From positions 428,495 to 492,494 of the forward strand of contig NZ_BNGS01000007.1 of the NCBI RefSeq assembly GCF_014905555.1: a stretch of 64,000 nucleotides of DNA. The letters are read 5' to 3'. Below the pieces are notes generated by a model. The model had not been told where the DNA came from, did no database searches, and saw only the letters and a list, made by a program, of their open reading frames with translations. The position numbers and the translations under genes were made by a program. The stretch comes from Streptomyces sp. Y2F8-2 (GTDB lineage Bacteria > Actinomycetota > Actinomycetes > Streptomycetales > Streptomycetaceae). Shown here one piece after another: positions 51,885 to 60,439 of the stretch (its first letter is position 1; the number at the start of each line of letters is the position of its first letter).

Positions 51885-53615
51885 CTACACGTCCGCCCGT
51901 GCCGTGGCCAGCAGTTCCTCCGCGTGGGCGCGGGCGGTCTCCGAGTCCTCCTGGCCCGCCAGCATCCTGGACAGCTCACGGATCCGGTCCTCGCCCTCCA
52001 GGACCTTCACCCCGGAGCGGGTGACCGAGCCGTCGTCGGTCTTCTCCACCAGCAGCTGCCGGTCGGCGAACGCCGCCACCTGCGGCAGATGGGTGACGAC
52101 CACGACCTGCGCGGTCTTCGCGAGCTTCGCGAGCCGGCGCCCGATCTCGACCGCCGCCTTGCCGCCGACGCCCGCGTCGACCTCGTCGAAGAGGTACGTC
52201 GGCACGGGGTCGGTGCCCGCGAAGACGACCTCCACGGCGAGCATCACGCGCGACAGCTCACCGCCCGAGGCGCCCTTGGCGATGGGCCGCGGCGGCGCGC
52301 CGGGGTGCGGGGCGAGCAACAGTTCGACCTCGTCGACGCCCGACGGCCCGTAGGCGACCGTACGCCCGCCGACCTCGACCCCGTTCGGGTCCTCGGTCTG
52401 CCGGATCTCGAACGACACGCGCGCGTGCGGCATGGCGAGCGAGGCCAGCTCCGCGGTGACCGCGGCGGCGAACCGCTCGGCGGCCTCCGCCCGCGCGTCC
52501 GTCAACTCCTGTGCCAGGCCGCCCAGTTCGGACCGCAGCGCGTCCCGCTCGGCGGTCAGCTCCTCGATCCGGTCGTCGTCGCCGTCGAGTTCGGTCAGCC
52601 GGGCGGCGCTCTGCTCGGCCCAGGCGAGAACGGCATTGATGTCCTCGCCGTACTTCCGGGTCAGCGCGGTGAGTGCGGCCCGCCGCTCCTCCACGGCCGC
52701 GAGCCTCAGCGGGTCGGCGTCCAGGTCGTCGGCGTACCCGGCCAGCTCACCGGCCACATCGCCCAGCAGGATGCCGATCTCCCCGATCCGGTCGGCGAGC
52801 CCCGCAAGCGCCGGGTCGTGCGACCGCACCGCCTCCAGCGCCCGGTGGGCGCCCGCGACCAGGGTGGACGCGTCGACGCTCTCGGGATCCTCGGGGTTGC
52901 CCGCGAGCGCCGTGTGCGCGGCCGTCGCCGCCGACGCCAGCGCCTCGGCGTGCCCGAGCCGCTCGGCCTCCTCGGCCAGCTCCACGTCCTCACCCGGCCG
53001 TGGCTCCACGGCCGCGATCTCCTCGAGCCCGAAGCGCAGCATGTCGGCTTCCTGGGCGCGCTCACGGGCACGCGTGGTGATCTCGTCCAGCTCGGCGGAG
53101 ACCGCGCGCAGCCGCCGGTAGGCCTCCTGGTACTTGGCGAGCGGTACGGCGACGGCGTCCCCGGCGTACCGGTCCAGCGCCTGCCGCTGCCGGGACTGCT
53201 TGAGCAGGCCCTGCTGGTCGGTCTGCCCGTGCACGGCGACCAGTTCGTCGGCCAGCTCCGCCAGCACGCCGACGGGCACGGAGCGCCCGCCCAGGTGCGC
53301 CCGCGAGCGTCCCTCGGCGGAAACGGTACGGCTGACGATCAGCGCCCCGTCGTCGAGCTCGGCCCCGGCCTCTTCGGCGCGTACGGCGACGGAGGCGTCC
53401 TCGGGCAGGGCGATCCGGCCCTCGACGACCGCGTTCTTCGCCCCGATCCGCACGAGCGCGGGGTCGGCGCGCCCGCCGAGCAGCAGCCCGAGACTGGTGA
53501 CGACCATGGTCTTACCCGCACCCGTCTCACCGGTCACGGCGGTGAAGCCGGGCGACAGCTCGACGACCGCGTCGTCGATGACTCCGAGCGACCGTATCCG
53601 CATCTCCTCCAACAC
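51885..53615 (-). CDS. recN: DNA repair protein RecN
   Basis: 576 aa from the GTG at 53615 (MLEEMRIRSLGV); an ATG 12 bp downstream is the alternative. SMC-like: Walker A GETGAGKT at residues 29-36, VHGQTDQQGLLKQSRQRQAL, a long coiled-coil middle (about 150-370), and the C-terminal signature ASGGELSRVMLAVEVVFAG with Walker B TYLFDEVDAGVGGKAAVEIG. RecN gathers DNA ends in double-strand-break repair. Gene order recN-nadK-tlyA is conserved in many bacteria. Confidence 0.96.
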   Translation of the reverse strand: MLEEMRIRSLGVIDDAVVELSPGFTAVTGETGAGKTMVVTSLGLLLGGRADPALVRIGAKNAVVEGRIALPEDASVAVRAEEAGAELDDGALIVSRTVSAEGRSRAHLGGRSVPVGVLAELADELVAVHGQTDQQGLLKQSRQRQALDRYAGDAVAVPLAKYQEAYRRLRAVSAELDEITTRARERAQEADMLRFGLEEIAAVEPRPGEDVELAEEAERLGHAEALASAATAAHTALAGNPEDPESVDASTLVAGAHRALEAVRSHDPALAGLADRIGEIGILLGDVAGELAGYADDLDADPLRLAAVEERRAALTALTRKYGEDINAVLAWAEQSAARLTELDGDDDRIEELTAERDALRSELGGLAQELTDARAEAAERFAAAVTAELASLAMPHARVSFEIRQTEDPNGVEVGGRTVAYGPSGVDEVELLLAPHPGAPPRPIAKGASGGELSRVMLAVEVVFAGTDPVPTYLFDEVDAGVGGKAAVEIGRRLAKLAKTAQVVVVTHLPQVAAFADRQLLVEKTDDGSVTRSGVKVLEGEDRIRELSRMLAGQEDSETARAHAEELLATARADV

Positions 53616-53675
53616 GGAGAAGACCTTACGAGGTCCGGCTGGGGAAGTGCGAGCGGCCCGTGTCACTCCCGGGAG

Positions 53676-53720
53676 GTACACGCGCCCCGAAAGGGGCGCG
53701 GGGCTGCGTCCGACACGCGG
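53676..53720. repeat. Streptomyces interspersed GC palindrome (REP-like)
   Basis: cgccccgaaaggggcgcggg at about 53687 is the hairpin part of the same element family as at 19775. Located in the 203-bp gap between recN and nadK, which otherwise holds nothing I recognise. Confidence 0.55.
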
Positions 53721-53818
53721 CTCCGCCGCGACGGGGATCCCCCTGTTCGAGCGAAGCCGAGAACTCGGGGACGGGAGCAACCACGACGGACCGGCACGCG
53801 ACGGACAACCCGAACCGG

Positions 53819-54724
53819 TCAGTGAGGTCGGCCTCTCCACCCCGACACCGGAAGCGCGAACTTGGCCACGAGCCGGTCGGTGAACGACGCGTGGTGCAGC
53901 CGGGCAAGCCGCACCGGCACAGCCCCCCGCCGCACCTCCACCCGCGCCCCCTGCGGCAGCTCCACCATCCGCCGCCCGTCGCACCACAGCACCCCGTGCG
54001 ACGTGTCCGGCTGCACCTCCACGGCAAGCACGGAGTCAGGCGAGGTCACCAGCGGCTTGGCGAACAGGGCGTGCGCGCTGATGGGCACCATCAACAGCGC
54101 CTCCACCTCCGGCCACACCACGGGCCCGCCCGCGGAGAAGGCGTACGCGGTGGACCCGGTGGGGGTGGCGCACACGATGCCGTCGCAGCCGAACCCCGTC
54201 ACCGGCCGCCCGTCGATCTCCAGGACGACCTCGAGCAGTTTCTCGGCGGAGACCTTCTGCACGGCCGCCTCGTTCAGCGCCCAGTCGGTGTGCACGATGT
54301 CGCCGTTCTTGTGCACGACGACGTCGACCGTCATCCGCTCCTCGACCTCGTACGCCTTCATCACCACCCGGTCGACGACCCGGTCGAGGTCGTCGCGCTC
54401 GGCCTCGGCGAGGAAGCCGACCCGGCCGAGATTGACGCCCAGCATCGGCACCCCGGAGGCGCGGGCGAACTCGGCGCCGCGCAGCAGGGTGCCGTCACCG
54501 CCGAGCACGATGAGCAGCTCGCACCCGTCGAGGCACTGCGGGGTGGCCTCCTTGACCAGCTGCACATCGTCCGGCAGCGGAAGGTCGGCCGCCTCGTCCT
54601 CCAGAGCACGCACACCGATCCCGGAGCGCAGCAGGCCCTTGACCACCAGCTCGGCACTGCGGATGGCGGCGGACCGACCGGTGTGGGCCAGCAGGAAAAC
54701 AGTACGAGCTCGGTTCGTTGTCAA
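53819..54724 (-). CDS. nadK: NAD kinase
   Basis: 301 aa. The catalytic GGDGT is at residues 75-79 (LIVLGGDGTLLRGAEFARAS), followed by MLGVNLGRVGFLAEAE, the NAD-binding DWALNEAAVQ and DGIVCATPTGSTAYAFSAGG. It makes NADP from NAD and ATP. The TTG start overlaps the tlyA stop (TTGA); this rare start is supported by the coupling and by the lack of any in-frame ATG/GTG before the conserved region. Confidence 0.96.
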   Translation of the reverse strand: MTTNRARTVFLLAHTGRSAAIRSAELVVKGLLRSGIGVRALEDEAADLPLPDDVQLVKEATPQCLDGCELLIVLGGDGTLLRGAEFARASGVPMLGVNLGRVGFLAEAERDDLDRVVDRVVMKAYEVEERMTVDVVVHKNGDIVHTDWALNEAAVQKVSAEKLLEVVLEIDGRPVTGFGCDGIVCATPTGSTAYAFSAGGPVVWPEVEALLMVPISAHALFAKPLVTSPDSVLAVEVQPDTSHGVLWCDGRRMVELPQGARVEVRRGAVPVRLARLHHASFTDRLVAKFALPVSGWRGRPH

Positions 54725-55536
54725 CGCGGCCCCTCCGCCACAGCACGGTCAACGTCGGCCGGGTCCAGCGCGGGTGCTCCGGCTCGCAGCCACAGAAAGT
54801 ACTCGACATTGCCCGACGGCCCGGGCAGCGGGCTGGCCGTCACCCCCTTCACCCCGAGCCCCAGTTCCGCGGCCCGCTCGGCCACCCCGCGCACGGCCTC
54901 GGCGCGCAGCTGCGGGCTGCGGACCACGCCGCCGCTGCCGAGCCGTTCCTTCCCCACCTCGAACTGCGGCTTGACCATCATCACCAGGTCGGCGTCCGGC
55001 TTCACGCACCGCACCAGGGCGGGCAGCACCAGTCCGAGCGGGATGAAGGACAGATCCCCCACGACAAGATCCACTGGCTCCCCATCGATCGCTTCGAGCG
55101 TCAACTCGCGTACGTTCGTACGGTCCTTGACGGTGACGCGTTCATCACTCCGGAGAGACCAGGCCAGTTGTCCGTATCCGACGTCGACGGCGACGACGTG
55201 GGCGGCGCCCGCGCGCAGCAGGACATCGGTGAAGCCGCCGGTGGACGCGCCGGCGTCCAGCGCCCGCCGCCCCTCGACGACCAAGCCCCCGGGGACGAAG
55301 ACCTTCAGGGCGCCGGCGAGCTTGTGGCCCCCGCGCGAGACATAGTCGGGGTCGCCGTCGTCCTGCGCCACCACGATGGCGGCGGCGGTCTCGACCTGCG
55401 TGGCGGGCTTCGTCGCGACGGTCTTGCCGACGGTGACCCGCCCGGCGGCGATCAGCTGGCTGGCGTGCTCGCGCGAGCGCGCGAGCTTCCGGCGGACCAG
55501 CTCCGCGTCGAGACGGCGGCGTGCGACTCCTGCCAC
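54721..55536 (-). CDS. tlyA: 16S/23S rRNA 2'-O-methyltransferase TlyA
   Basis: 271 aa. An N-terminal S4 domain (RRRLDAELVRRKLARSREHA, SQLIAAGRVTVGK) is linked to a FtsJ-like methyltransferase: VSRGGHKLAGAL (catalytic Lys), LDAGASTGGFTDVLLRAGAA (SAM loop), VVGDLSFIPL and MMVKPQFEVGKE. TlyA methylates cytidines in 16S and 23S rRNA and makes ribosomes capreomycin-sensitive in mycobacteria. It is coupled to nadK. Confidence 0.95.
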   Translation of the reverse strand: MAGVARRRLDAELVRRKLARSREHASQLIAAGRVTVGKTVATKPATQVETAAAIVVAQDDGDPDYVSRGGHKLAGALKVFVPGGLVVEGRRALDAGASTGGFTDVLLRAGAAHVVAVDVGYGQLAWSLRSDERVTVKDRTNVRELTLEAIDGEPVDLVVGDLSFIPLGLVLPALVRCVKPDADLVMMVKPQFEVGKERLGSGGVVRSPQLRAEAVRGVAERAAELGLGVKGVTASPLPGPSGNVEYFLWLRAGAPALDPADVDRAVAEGPR

Positions 55537-55591
55537 GTTCGGTTCAGCTCCTGTTCCCGTATGTCATTCACAAGGTACGACCCGAAGGGTC

Positions 55592-55909
55592 TCATTGAGG
55601 GGTGGTGGTCGGGTGCCGGGTGGGAGCCGGAGGTCCCGGGCGGACGTCGAGCGCGGTGAGCGCGTCGCGCAGCCCCCGGTGCACATCCTCGTACACCTCG
55701 ATGTGCCCGTCCGTGGCGAGGTGGCCGGCGTCGGCGAGACGCTCCAGGGCCGCGTCCACATCGGCGTTGCCGGTGGGGGGCCTGGGCACGTTCAGCGGGG
55801 CGGGCGCGGAGGGTTCGTCCTCCCGCTCGGACGCGGAGTCCGCCAGGACGTCCGGCCCCGGTACCGCTGCTTCCGCCGGGGCTCCGGCCTCCGTCACAGA
55901 GTCGCTCAT
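55592..55909 (-). CDS. Small conserved hypothetical protein
   Basis: 105 aa. The N-terminal half is acidic/Pro-rich; the C-terminal half VDAALERLADAGHLATDGHI with EVYEDVHRGLRDALTALD is helical and conserved-looking. It lies 55 bp upstream of tlyA on the same strand. I recall homologues always in this place in Streptomyces but know no function. Confidence 0.7.
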   Translation of the reverse strand: MSDSVTEAGAPAEAAVPGPDVLADSASEREDEPSAPAPLNVPRPPTGNADVDAALERLADAGHLATDGHIEVYEDVHRGLRDALTALDVRPGPPAPTRHPTTTPQ

Positions 55910-55961
55910 GCCACGACGCTACCGCGAAGCGCTGACAGGCTCTGAGGTACCGTCGCTCACG

Positions 55962-56309
55962 ATGGCGACGATTGAGGAGTGCCGCAGCGCACTCGAGAAG
56001 TTCTCGGACAACCTGGCGGGCGCCGAAGGGGACGTGCGGGAAGCCGCGGCCCTGAACCGCTCGCTGAGCTGTCATGTCACCGACCTGGACGTCACCTTCG
56101 TCGGCCGTCTCGAGGACGGCCGGATCCAGGTGCTGGACACGCTCCAGGGGCCACCACGCGAGAAGGCCCAGATCAGACTCGCCATGACCGGGGACGACCT
56201 GGTGGCGATGGTCGACGGGGACCTGCACTTCGCCAAGGCGTGGGGCTCGGGCCGGGTCAAGCTGGAGGCGGGGCTGAGGGACCTGTTCCGCCTCAGGAAG
56301 CTTCTTTAG
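55962..56309 (+). CDS. SCP2 (sterol carrier)-like domain protein
   Basis: 115 aa. The single domain runs from ATIEECRSALEKFSDNLAGA through CHVTDLDVTFVGRLEDGRIQ to LAMTGDDLVAMVDGDLHFAK and GRVKLEAGLRDLFRLRKLL. SCP2 folds bind lipophilic molecules; the bacterial stand-alone forms have no known ligand. It is divergent from the small gene at 55592 (52 bp) and its last 17 bp overlap the convergent ATPase gene. Confidence 0.8.
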   Translation: MATIEECRSALEKFSDNLAGAEGDVREAAALNRSLSCHVTDLDVTFVGRLEDGRIQVLDTLQGPPREKAQIRLAMTGDDLVAMVDGDLHFAKAWGSGRVKLEAGLRDLFRLRKLL

Positions 56310-57117
56310 CGGCCGCGGCGGCCGCCTGCGCCCGTGCCCTGCGGGCCGCCGGGACCACCAGCGGCGTTCCCGTCTCCGGGTCCGGGACGACCTGGCAGCG
56401 CAGGCCGAAGACCTCCTCCACCAGCTCGGCCGTGACGATGTCGTTCGGGGCGCCCTCGGCGACGACCCTGCCGTCGCGCAGAGCGATGAGGTGGGTGGCG
56501 TACCGGGCGGCGTGGTTGAGGTCGTGCAGGACCGCGACCAGGGTGCGCCCCTGCTCCTCGTGCAGTTCGGCGCACAGGTCGAGCACGTCGATCTGGTGCT
56601 GGATGTCGAGGTAGGTGGTCGGCTCGTCGAGCAGCAGCAGCGGGGTCTGCTGGGCGAGCGCCATGGCGATCCACACGCGCTGCCGCTGGCCGCCGGAGAG
56701 CTCGTCGACGTAGCGGTCGGCCAGTTCGGCGACGCCGGTCCGTGCCATGGACTCCTGTACCACCCGCTCGTCCTCGCCGGACCACTGCCGCAGGAGCCCC
56801 TGGTGCGGGTACCGGCCGCGCCCGACCAGGTCCGCGACGGTGATCCCGTCGGGTGCGATGGAGGACTGCGGGAGCAGGCCCAGGGTGCGCGCGACCTTCT
56901 TCGCGGGCATCGTCTGGATGACCTGCCCGTCCAGCAGCACCCGCCCCCGCGCGGGCTTGAGCATCCGGGACAGTGCCCGCAGCAGCGTGGACTTGCCGCA
57001 GGCGTTCGGCCCGACGATCACGGTGAAGGAGTCGTCGGGGACCTCCACGGACAACCGCTCGGCGATCACGCGCTGGTCGTAGGCGAGGGTGACGTCGTCG
57101 GCGCAGAGGCGGTTCAC
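56293..57117 (-). CDS. Iron-siderophore ABC transporter ATP-binding protein
   Basis: 274 aa from the GTG at 57117 with GAGGAG upstream. Walker A VGPNACGKSTLLRALSRMLK, Q-loop GLLPQSSIAPDGITVADLVG, signature ELSGGQRQRVWIAMALAQQT, Walker B LLLLDEPTTYLDIQHQIDVL and HDLNHAARYA make it a clear FepC/FecE-type ATPase. It is the third gene of an importer operon with the two permeases. Confidence 0.93.
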   Translation of the reverse strand: MNRLCADDVTLAYDQRVIAERLSVEVPDDSFTVIVGPNACGKSTLLRALSRMLKPARGRVLLDGQVIQTMPAKKVARTLGLLPQSSIAPDGITVADLVGRGRYPHQGLLRQWSGEDERVVQESMARTGVAELADRYVDELSGGQRQRVWIAMALAQQTPLLLLDEPTTYLDIQHQIDVLDLCAELHEEQGRTLVAVLHDLNHAARYATHLIALRDGRVVAEGAPNDIVTAELVEEVFGLRCQVVPDPETGTPLVVPAARRARAQAAAAAAKEAS

Positions 57118-57208
57118 AGTGCTCCTCGTGGTCCTGGTGTCGTTCGTGTCCGGTCCGCCCGCGGCCTTCATGTCCGGCCCTTCCGCCCTGTCCGGCCCTT
57201 CCGCGGGC

Positions 57209-58246
57209 TCATATCCGGCCCGCCCTGCGCTCGGTGACCAGCAGCCACAGCAGATAGGCGCCACCCAGGACTCCGGTCACCACGCCCACGGGAAGCTGGT
57301 CCGCGCCGAAGAGACGCTGTGAGGCCCAGTCGGCGACGATCAGCAGGGCGGCGCCCATGACCATGGAGGGCACCAGGCTGGGGCCGGGTGAGCGGCTGAG
57401 CCGGCGGGCGAGCTGCGGCGCGGTGAGCGCCACGAACCCGACGGGGCCGGCGGCGGCCGTGGCACCGGCGGTGAGCAGCACCGCGGACACCATCATCAGC
57501 AGCCGCACCCGCTCCACCCGTACTCCGAGGGCGCTCGAGACGTCGTCGCCCATCTCCATCATCCGCAGCCCACGGGCGTTGCCGAGGACGAGCGGTACGA
57601 GGACGGAGCACAGGGCGAACAGCGGCCGGACCTGGTCCCAGTCGCGGCCGCCCAGCGAGCCCGTCATCCAGACGACCGCGCGGGCCGCGTCGACCATGTC
57701 GGCCTTGGTGAGCAGAAACCCGTTGACCGCCGTCATGATCGCGGACACGCCGATGCCGACCAGGACGAGCCGGTAGCCGTGCACGCCCTGCCTCCAGGCG
57801 AGCAGATGGATGGCGGCTCCGGTCACCAGGCCGCCGGCGAGCGCGCCCAGGGCGACCTGGGTGGCGCTGCCGGAGAACAGCACGATGACCACCAGCGCCC
57901 CTGCCGTCGCACCCTGATTGAGGCCGAGCACGTCCGGGCTGCCCAGCGGGTTTCGGGAGACGGACTGGAACAGCGCGCCGCCGAGCCCGAGCGAGGCGCC
58001 GACCAGCAGGCCGACGAGCACACGCGGCAGCCGCAGCTCGGTGACGATGAACTCCTGACCCGGTTTGCCGCCGCCGGCCAGTGTTCTGAGGACGTCCCCG
58101 GCCGGGATCGGGAAGTCGCCGGTGCCGATCAGCAGCACGCTCCCGGTGAGCGCGACGAGCAGGAGCAGGACGACGACGGCGAGCGCCCGGACGTCCAGTC
58201 GGAAGGACAGCCCGCCGGGGGCCCTGAGGACACGCTGGGACTTCAC
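57209..58246 (-). CDS. Iron-siderophore ABC transporter permease (FecD/FepG type)
   Basis: 345 aa from the GTG at 58246. About nine membrane segments; LRLPRVLVGLLVGASLGLGG, FQSVSRNPLGSPDVLGLNQG and VGFVALTAPQLARRLSRSPG are the FecCD signatures, the last being the ATPase-contact region. The GTG overlaps the upstream permease stop (GTGA). The two permeases form a heterodimer. Confidence 0.93.
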   Translation of the reverse strand: MKSQRVLRAPGGLSFRLDVRALAVVVLLLLVALTGSVLLIGTGDFPIPAGDVLRTLAGGGKPGQEFIVTELRLPRVLVGLLVGASLGLGGALFQSVSRNPLGSPDVLGLNQGATAGALVVIVLFSGSATQVALGALAGGLVTGAAIHLLAWRQGVHGYRLVLVGIGVSAIMTAVNGFLLTKADMVDAARAVVWMTGSLGGRDWDQVRPLFALCSVLVPLVLGNARGLRMMEMGDDVSSALGVRVERVRLLMMVSAVLLTAGATAAAGPVGFVALTAPQLARRLSRSPGPSLVPSMVMGAALLIVADWASQRLFGADQLPVGVVTGVLGGAYLLWLLVTERRAGRI

Positions 58247-59286
58247 AGTCGGGCCGTCCTCCGCCGCCGTACGAGAAGGATGAAGACCGGGCCGCCGAGC
58301 AGCGCGGTCACGATGCCGACCTGGAGCTCGGCGGGCCGGGCGACGACTCGGCCGACGACGTCGGCGCCGAGCAGCAGCACCGGCGACAGGACGGTCGCGT
58401 ACGGCAGGATCCAGCGCAGGTCGGGGCCGGTGAAGGACCGTACGGCGTGCGGGACCATCAGCCCGACGAACACGATCGGCCCGCAGGCGGCGGTCGCGGC
58501 TCCGCTGAGCACGGTGGCGGCGGCCATGGACAGGGCGCGGGTGCGGCCCAGGTGCGCGCCGAGTGCACGGGCGGTGTCGTCGCCCATCGCGACGGCGTTC
58601 AGCGGGCGGGCGAGCGCGAGCGCGAGGACCGTACCGGCCAGCAGGAACGGCAGGACCTGCCGAATGGTCGCGTCCGTCGCCGAGGCCAGGGAACCGACGG
58701 TCCAGAAGCGCATCTTGCCGAGCGCCGCGTCGTCCATGATCATCACGGCTTGGAGGTAGCCGTAGAGCGCGGCGCTGATCGCGGTGCCGGCGAGCGCCAG
58801 CCGCACCGGCGTGGCGCCCCGGCTGCCGCCGAGGAACCACACCAGGGCCCCGACGGCGGCCGCGCCGAGGAAGGCGAACCACACATAGCCGCTCAGGCTG
58901 GTGACACCGAAGTACGTGATGGCGGTGACGACCGCCGCGGAGGCGCCCGCGTTGAGGCCGAGCAGGCCCGGATCGGCCAGAGGGTTGCGGGTGAGCGCCT
59001 GCAGGACGGCACCGGCGAGGCCGAGCGCGGCGCCGGTGAGCAGGCCGAGCACCGTGCGCGACAGCCGGTCGCCGACCACGACGTCGGCGTACGTCCCCGA
59101 GTCGTGGAACAGTCCGTGCCAGACCTGCGCCGGCGAGAGGCCTTTCGCCCCGATCGCGATGCTCGCCAGCGCGACGGACGCCAGGATCACGACCGAGACG
59201 AGGAGCCCGAGGGACCGTATCGCCCGGCGGGTCGGGGGCGCGGGGGCGGTGTCCGCGCGCGGTTCGGGAGGGCTGTCGACCAACAC
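58243..59286 (-). CDS. Iron-siderophore ABC transporter permease (FecC/FepD type)
   Basis: 347 aa from a GTG at 59286. RLSRTVLGLLTGAALGLAGA, LQALTRNPLADPGLLGLNAG and VFVGLMVPHAVRSFTGPDLR are typical. It is the first gene of the operon, immediately behind an iron box; there is almost no room for a leader, so the mRNA may be leaderless or the true start may lie slightly downstream. No substrate-binding lipoprotein gene is present in the operon. Confidence 0.92.
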   Translation of the reverse strand: MLVDSPPEPRADTAPAPPTRRAIRSLGLLVSVVILASVALASIAIGAKGLSPAQVWHGLFHDSGTYADVVVGDRLSRTVLGLLTGAALGLAGAVLQALTRNPLADPGLLGLNAGASAAVVTAITYFGVTSLSGYVWFAFLGAAAVGALVWFLGGSRGATPVRLALAGTAISAALYGYLQAVMIMDDAALGKMRFWTVGSLASATDATIRQVLPFLLAGTVLALALARPLNAVAMGDDTARALGAHLGRTRALSMAAATVLSGAATAACGPIVFVGLMVPHAVRSFTGPDLRWILPYATVLSPVLLLGADVVGRVVARPAELQVGIVTALLGGPVFILLVRRRRTARL

Positions 59287-59290
59287 CTGG

Positions 59291-59309
59291 TTAGGTTAGC
59301 CTACCCTCG
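59291..59309. promoter_or_regulatory. Iron box (DmdR/IdeR-type operator)
   Basis: On the minus strand agggtaggctaacctaa differs at one base from aggttaggctaacctaa, the 17-base core of the Streptomyces/mycobacterial iron box. It ends 5 bp before the GTG of the first permease gene. This predicts repression of the importer by the iron-bound DtxR-family protein DmdR1. Confidence 0.85.
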
Positions 59310-59339
59310 CTTCGCGTCTCGACCGGCCGTCCCCTCCGC

Positions 59340-60368
59340 TCACAGCCCCAGCCGCGCCAGCGCCTTCCCCCCGTCCAGCCCGCAGGACCCTTCCCCGGCT
59401 GCCGCCCAGGCCGCCGCACACAGCGCCCGCAGCCCGTCCAGAGCCTCCCCGTCGCCCTCCAGCTGCAACCTCTCCTCCAGTGCTGTCGCCGTCCAGCCGC
59501 CGCAGCGGTAACCGCCGCCCGCCGCGACCACCTCCGGCTGCCCCGTCAGCAGCCCGCGCAGATCCGCGTCCACGTACGTCGGCCGGTGCTGCGGGGTTGC
59601 CGCCAGCAGCTGCGCTCCGTCCGTCACGCCCGTCAGGACCAGCAGCGAGTCGACTCCGCCGTTGAACGCGCCCTCGATGTCCGTGTCCAGCCGGTCCCCC
59701 ACCACCAGCGGCCGCTCCGCGCCCGTGCGCAGAATCGTCTCGCGGTGCATCGGCGGCAGCGGCTTGCCCGCCACCTGCGGCTCCGCACCGGTCGCGATGC
59801 GTACGACCTCGACGGCCGCCCCGTTCCCCGGCGCGATACCGCGGGCGCTCGGGATCGTCAGATCCGTGTTCGACGCGAACCACGGAACTCCGCGCGCGAT
59901 GGCGTAACACGCCTCCGCGAACCGCCCCCACGGCAGCTCGGGCCCGCCATAGCCCTGCACCACGGCCACCGGGTCGTCGTCGGCCGACTCGACCGGCACG
60001 AGCCCCCGCTCCCGCAGCGCGACCCGCAGCCCCTCGCCACCGATCACCAGCACCCGCGCCCCGGCGGGCACCTGCTCGCTGATCAGCCTGGCCACCGCCT
60101 GCGCCGACGTGATGACGTCCGAGGCACCCGTCGGTATCCCCAGCTCCGTCAGATGCTCGGCCACCACGTCCGGCGTACGCAGCGCGTTGTTCGTCACGTA
60201 CGCCAGATGCATCCCGCCCCGGCTCGCCGCGCCCAGCGATTCCACGGCGTGCGCGATGGCGCTCCCACCCGCGTACACGACGCCGTCCAGGTCGAGCAGC
60301 GCCGTGTCGTACGCCTCGCTCAGGGGCGCATCGCTGCCCTCGGGCCGCGTCCTGACGGTCTGGCTCAT
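59340..60368 (-). CDS. HAD-IIA (NagD/phosphoglycolate-phosphatase-like) hydrolase
   Basis: 342 aa from the ATG at 60368, with GAGGAG upstream. Motif I LLDLDGVVYAGG (Asp-x-Asp), motif II YVTNNALRTP, and motif III/IV PLVVGDRLDTDIEGAFNGGV; the C2a cap between them (PVESADDDPVAVVQGYGG) is that of HAD-IIA enzymes. A C-terminal extension of about 70 residues after VDADLRGLL is found in actinobacterial members. Likely dephosphorylates a small sugar phosphate. Confidence 0.9.
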   Translation of the reverse strand: MSQTVRTRPEGSDAPLSEAYDTALLDLDGVVYAGGSAIAHAVESLGAASRGGMHLAYVTNNALRTPDVVAEHLTELGIPTGASDVITSAQAVARLISEQVPAGARVLVIGGEGLRVALRERGLVPVESADDDPVAVVQGYGGPELPWGRFAEACYAIARGVPWFASNTDLTIPSARGIAPGNGAAVEVVRIATGAEPQVAGKPLPPMHRETILRTGAERPLVVGDRLDTDIEGAFNGGVDSLLVLTGVTDGAQLLAATPQHRPTYVDADLRGLLTGQPEVVAAGGGYRCGGWTATALEERLQLEGDGEALDGLRALCAAAWAAAGEGSCGLDGGKALARLGL

Positions 60369-60439
60369 TACGCATCGCTCCTCATTCGATCGCCTTCCCC
60401 GATCATCCCGCACGGCACTGACACACTTACGATGCATCA

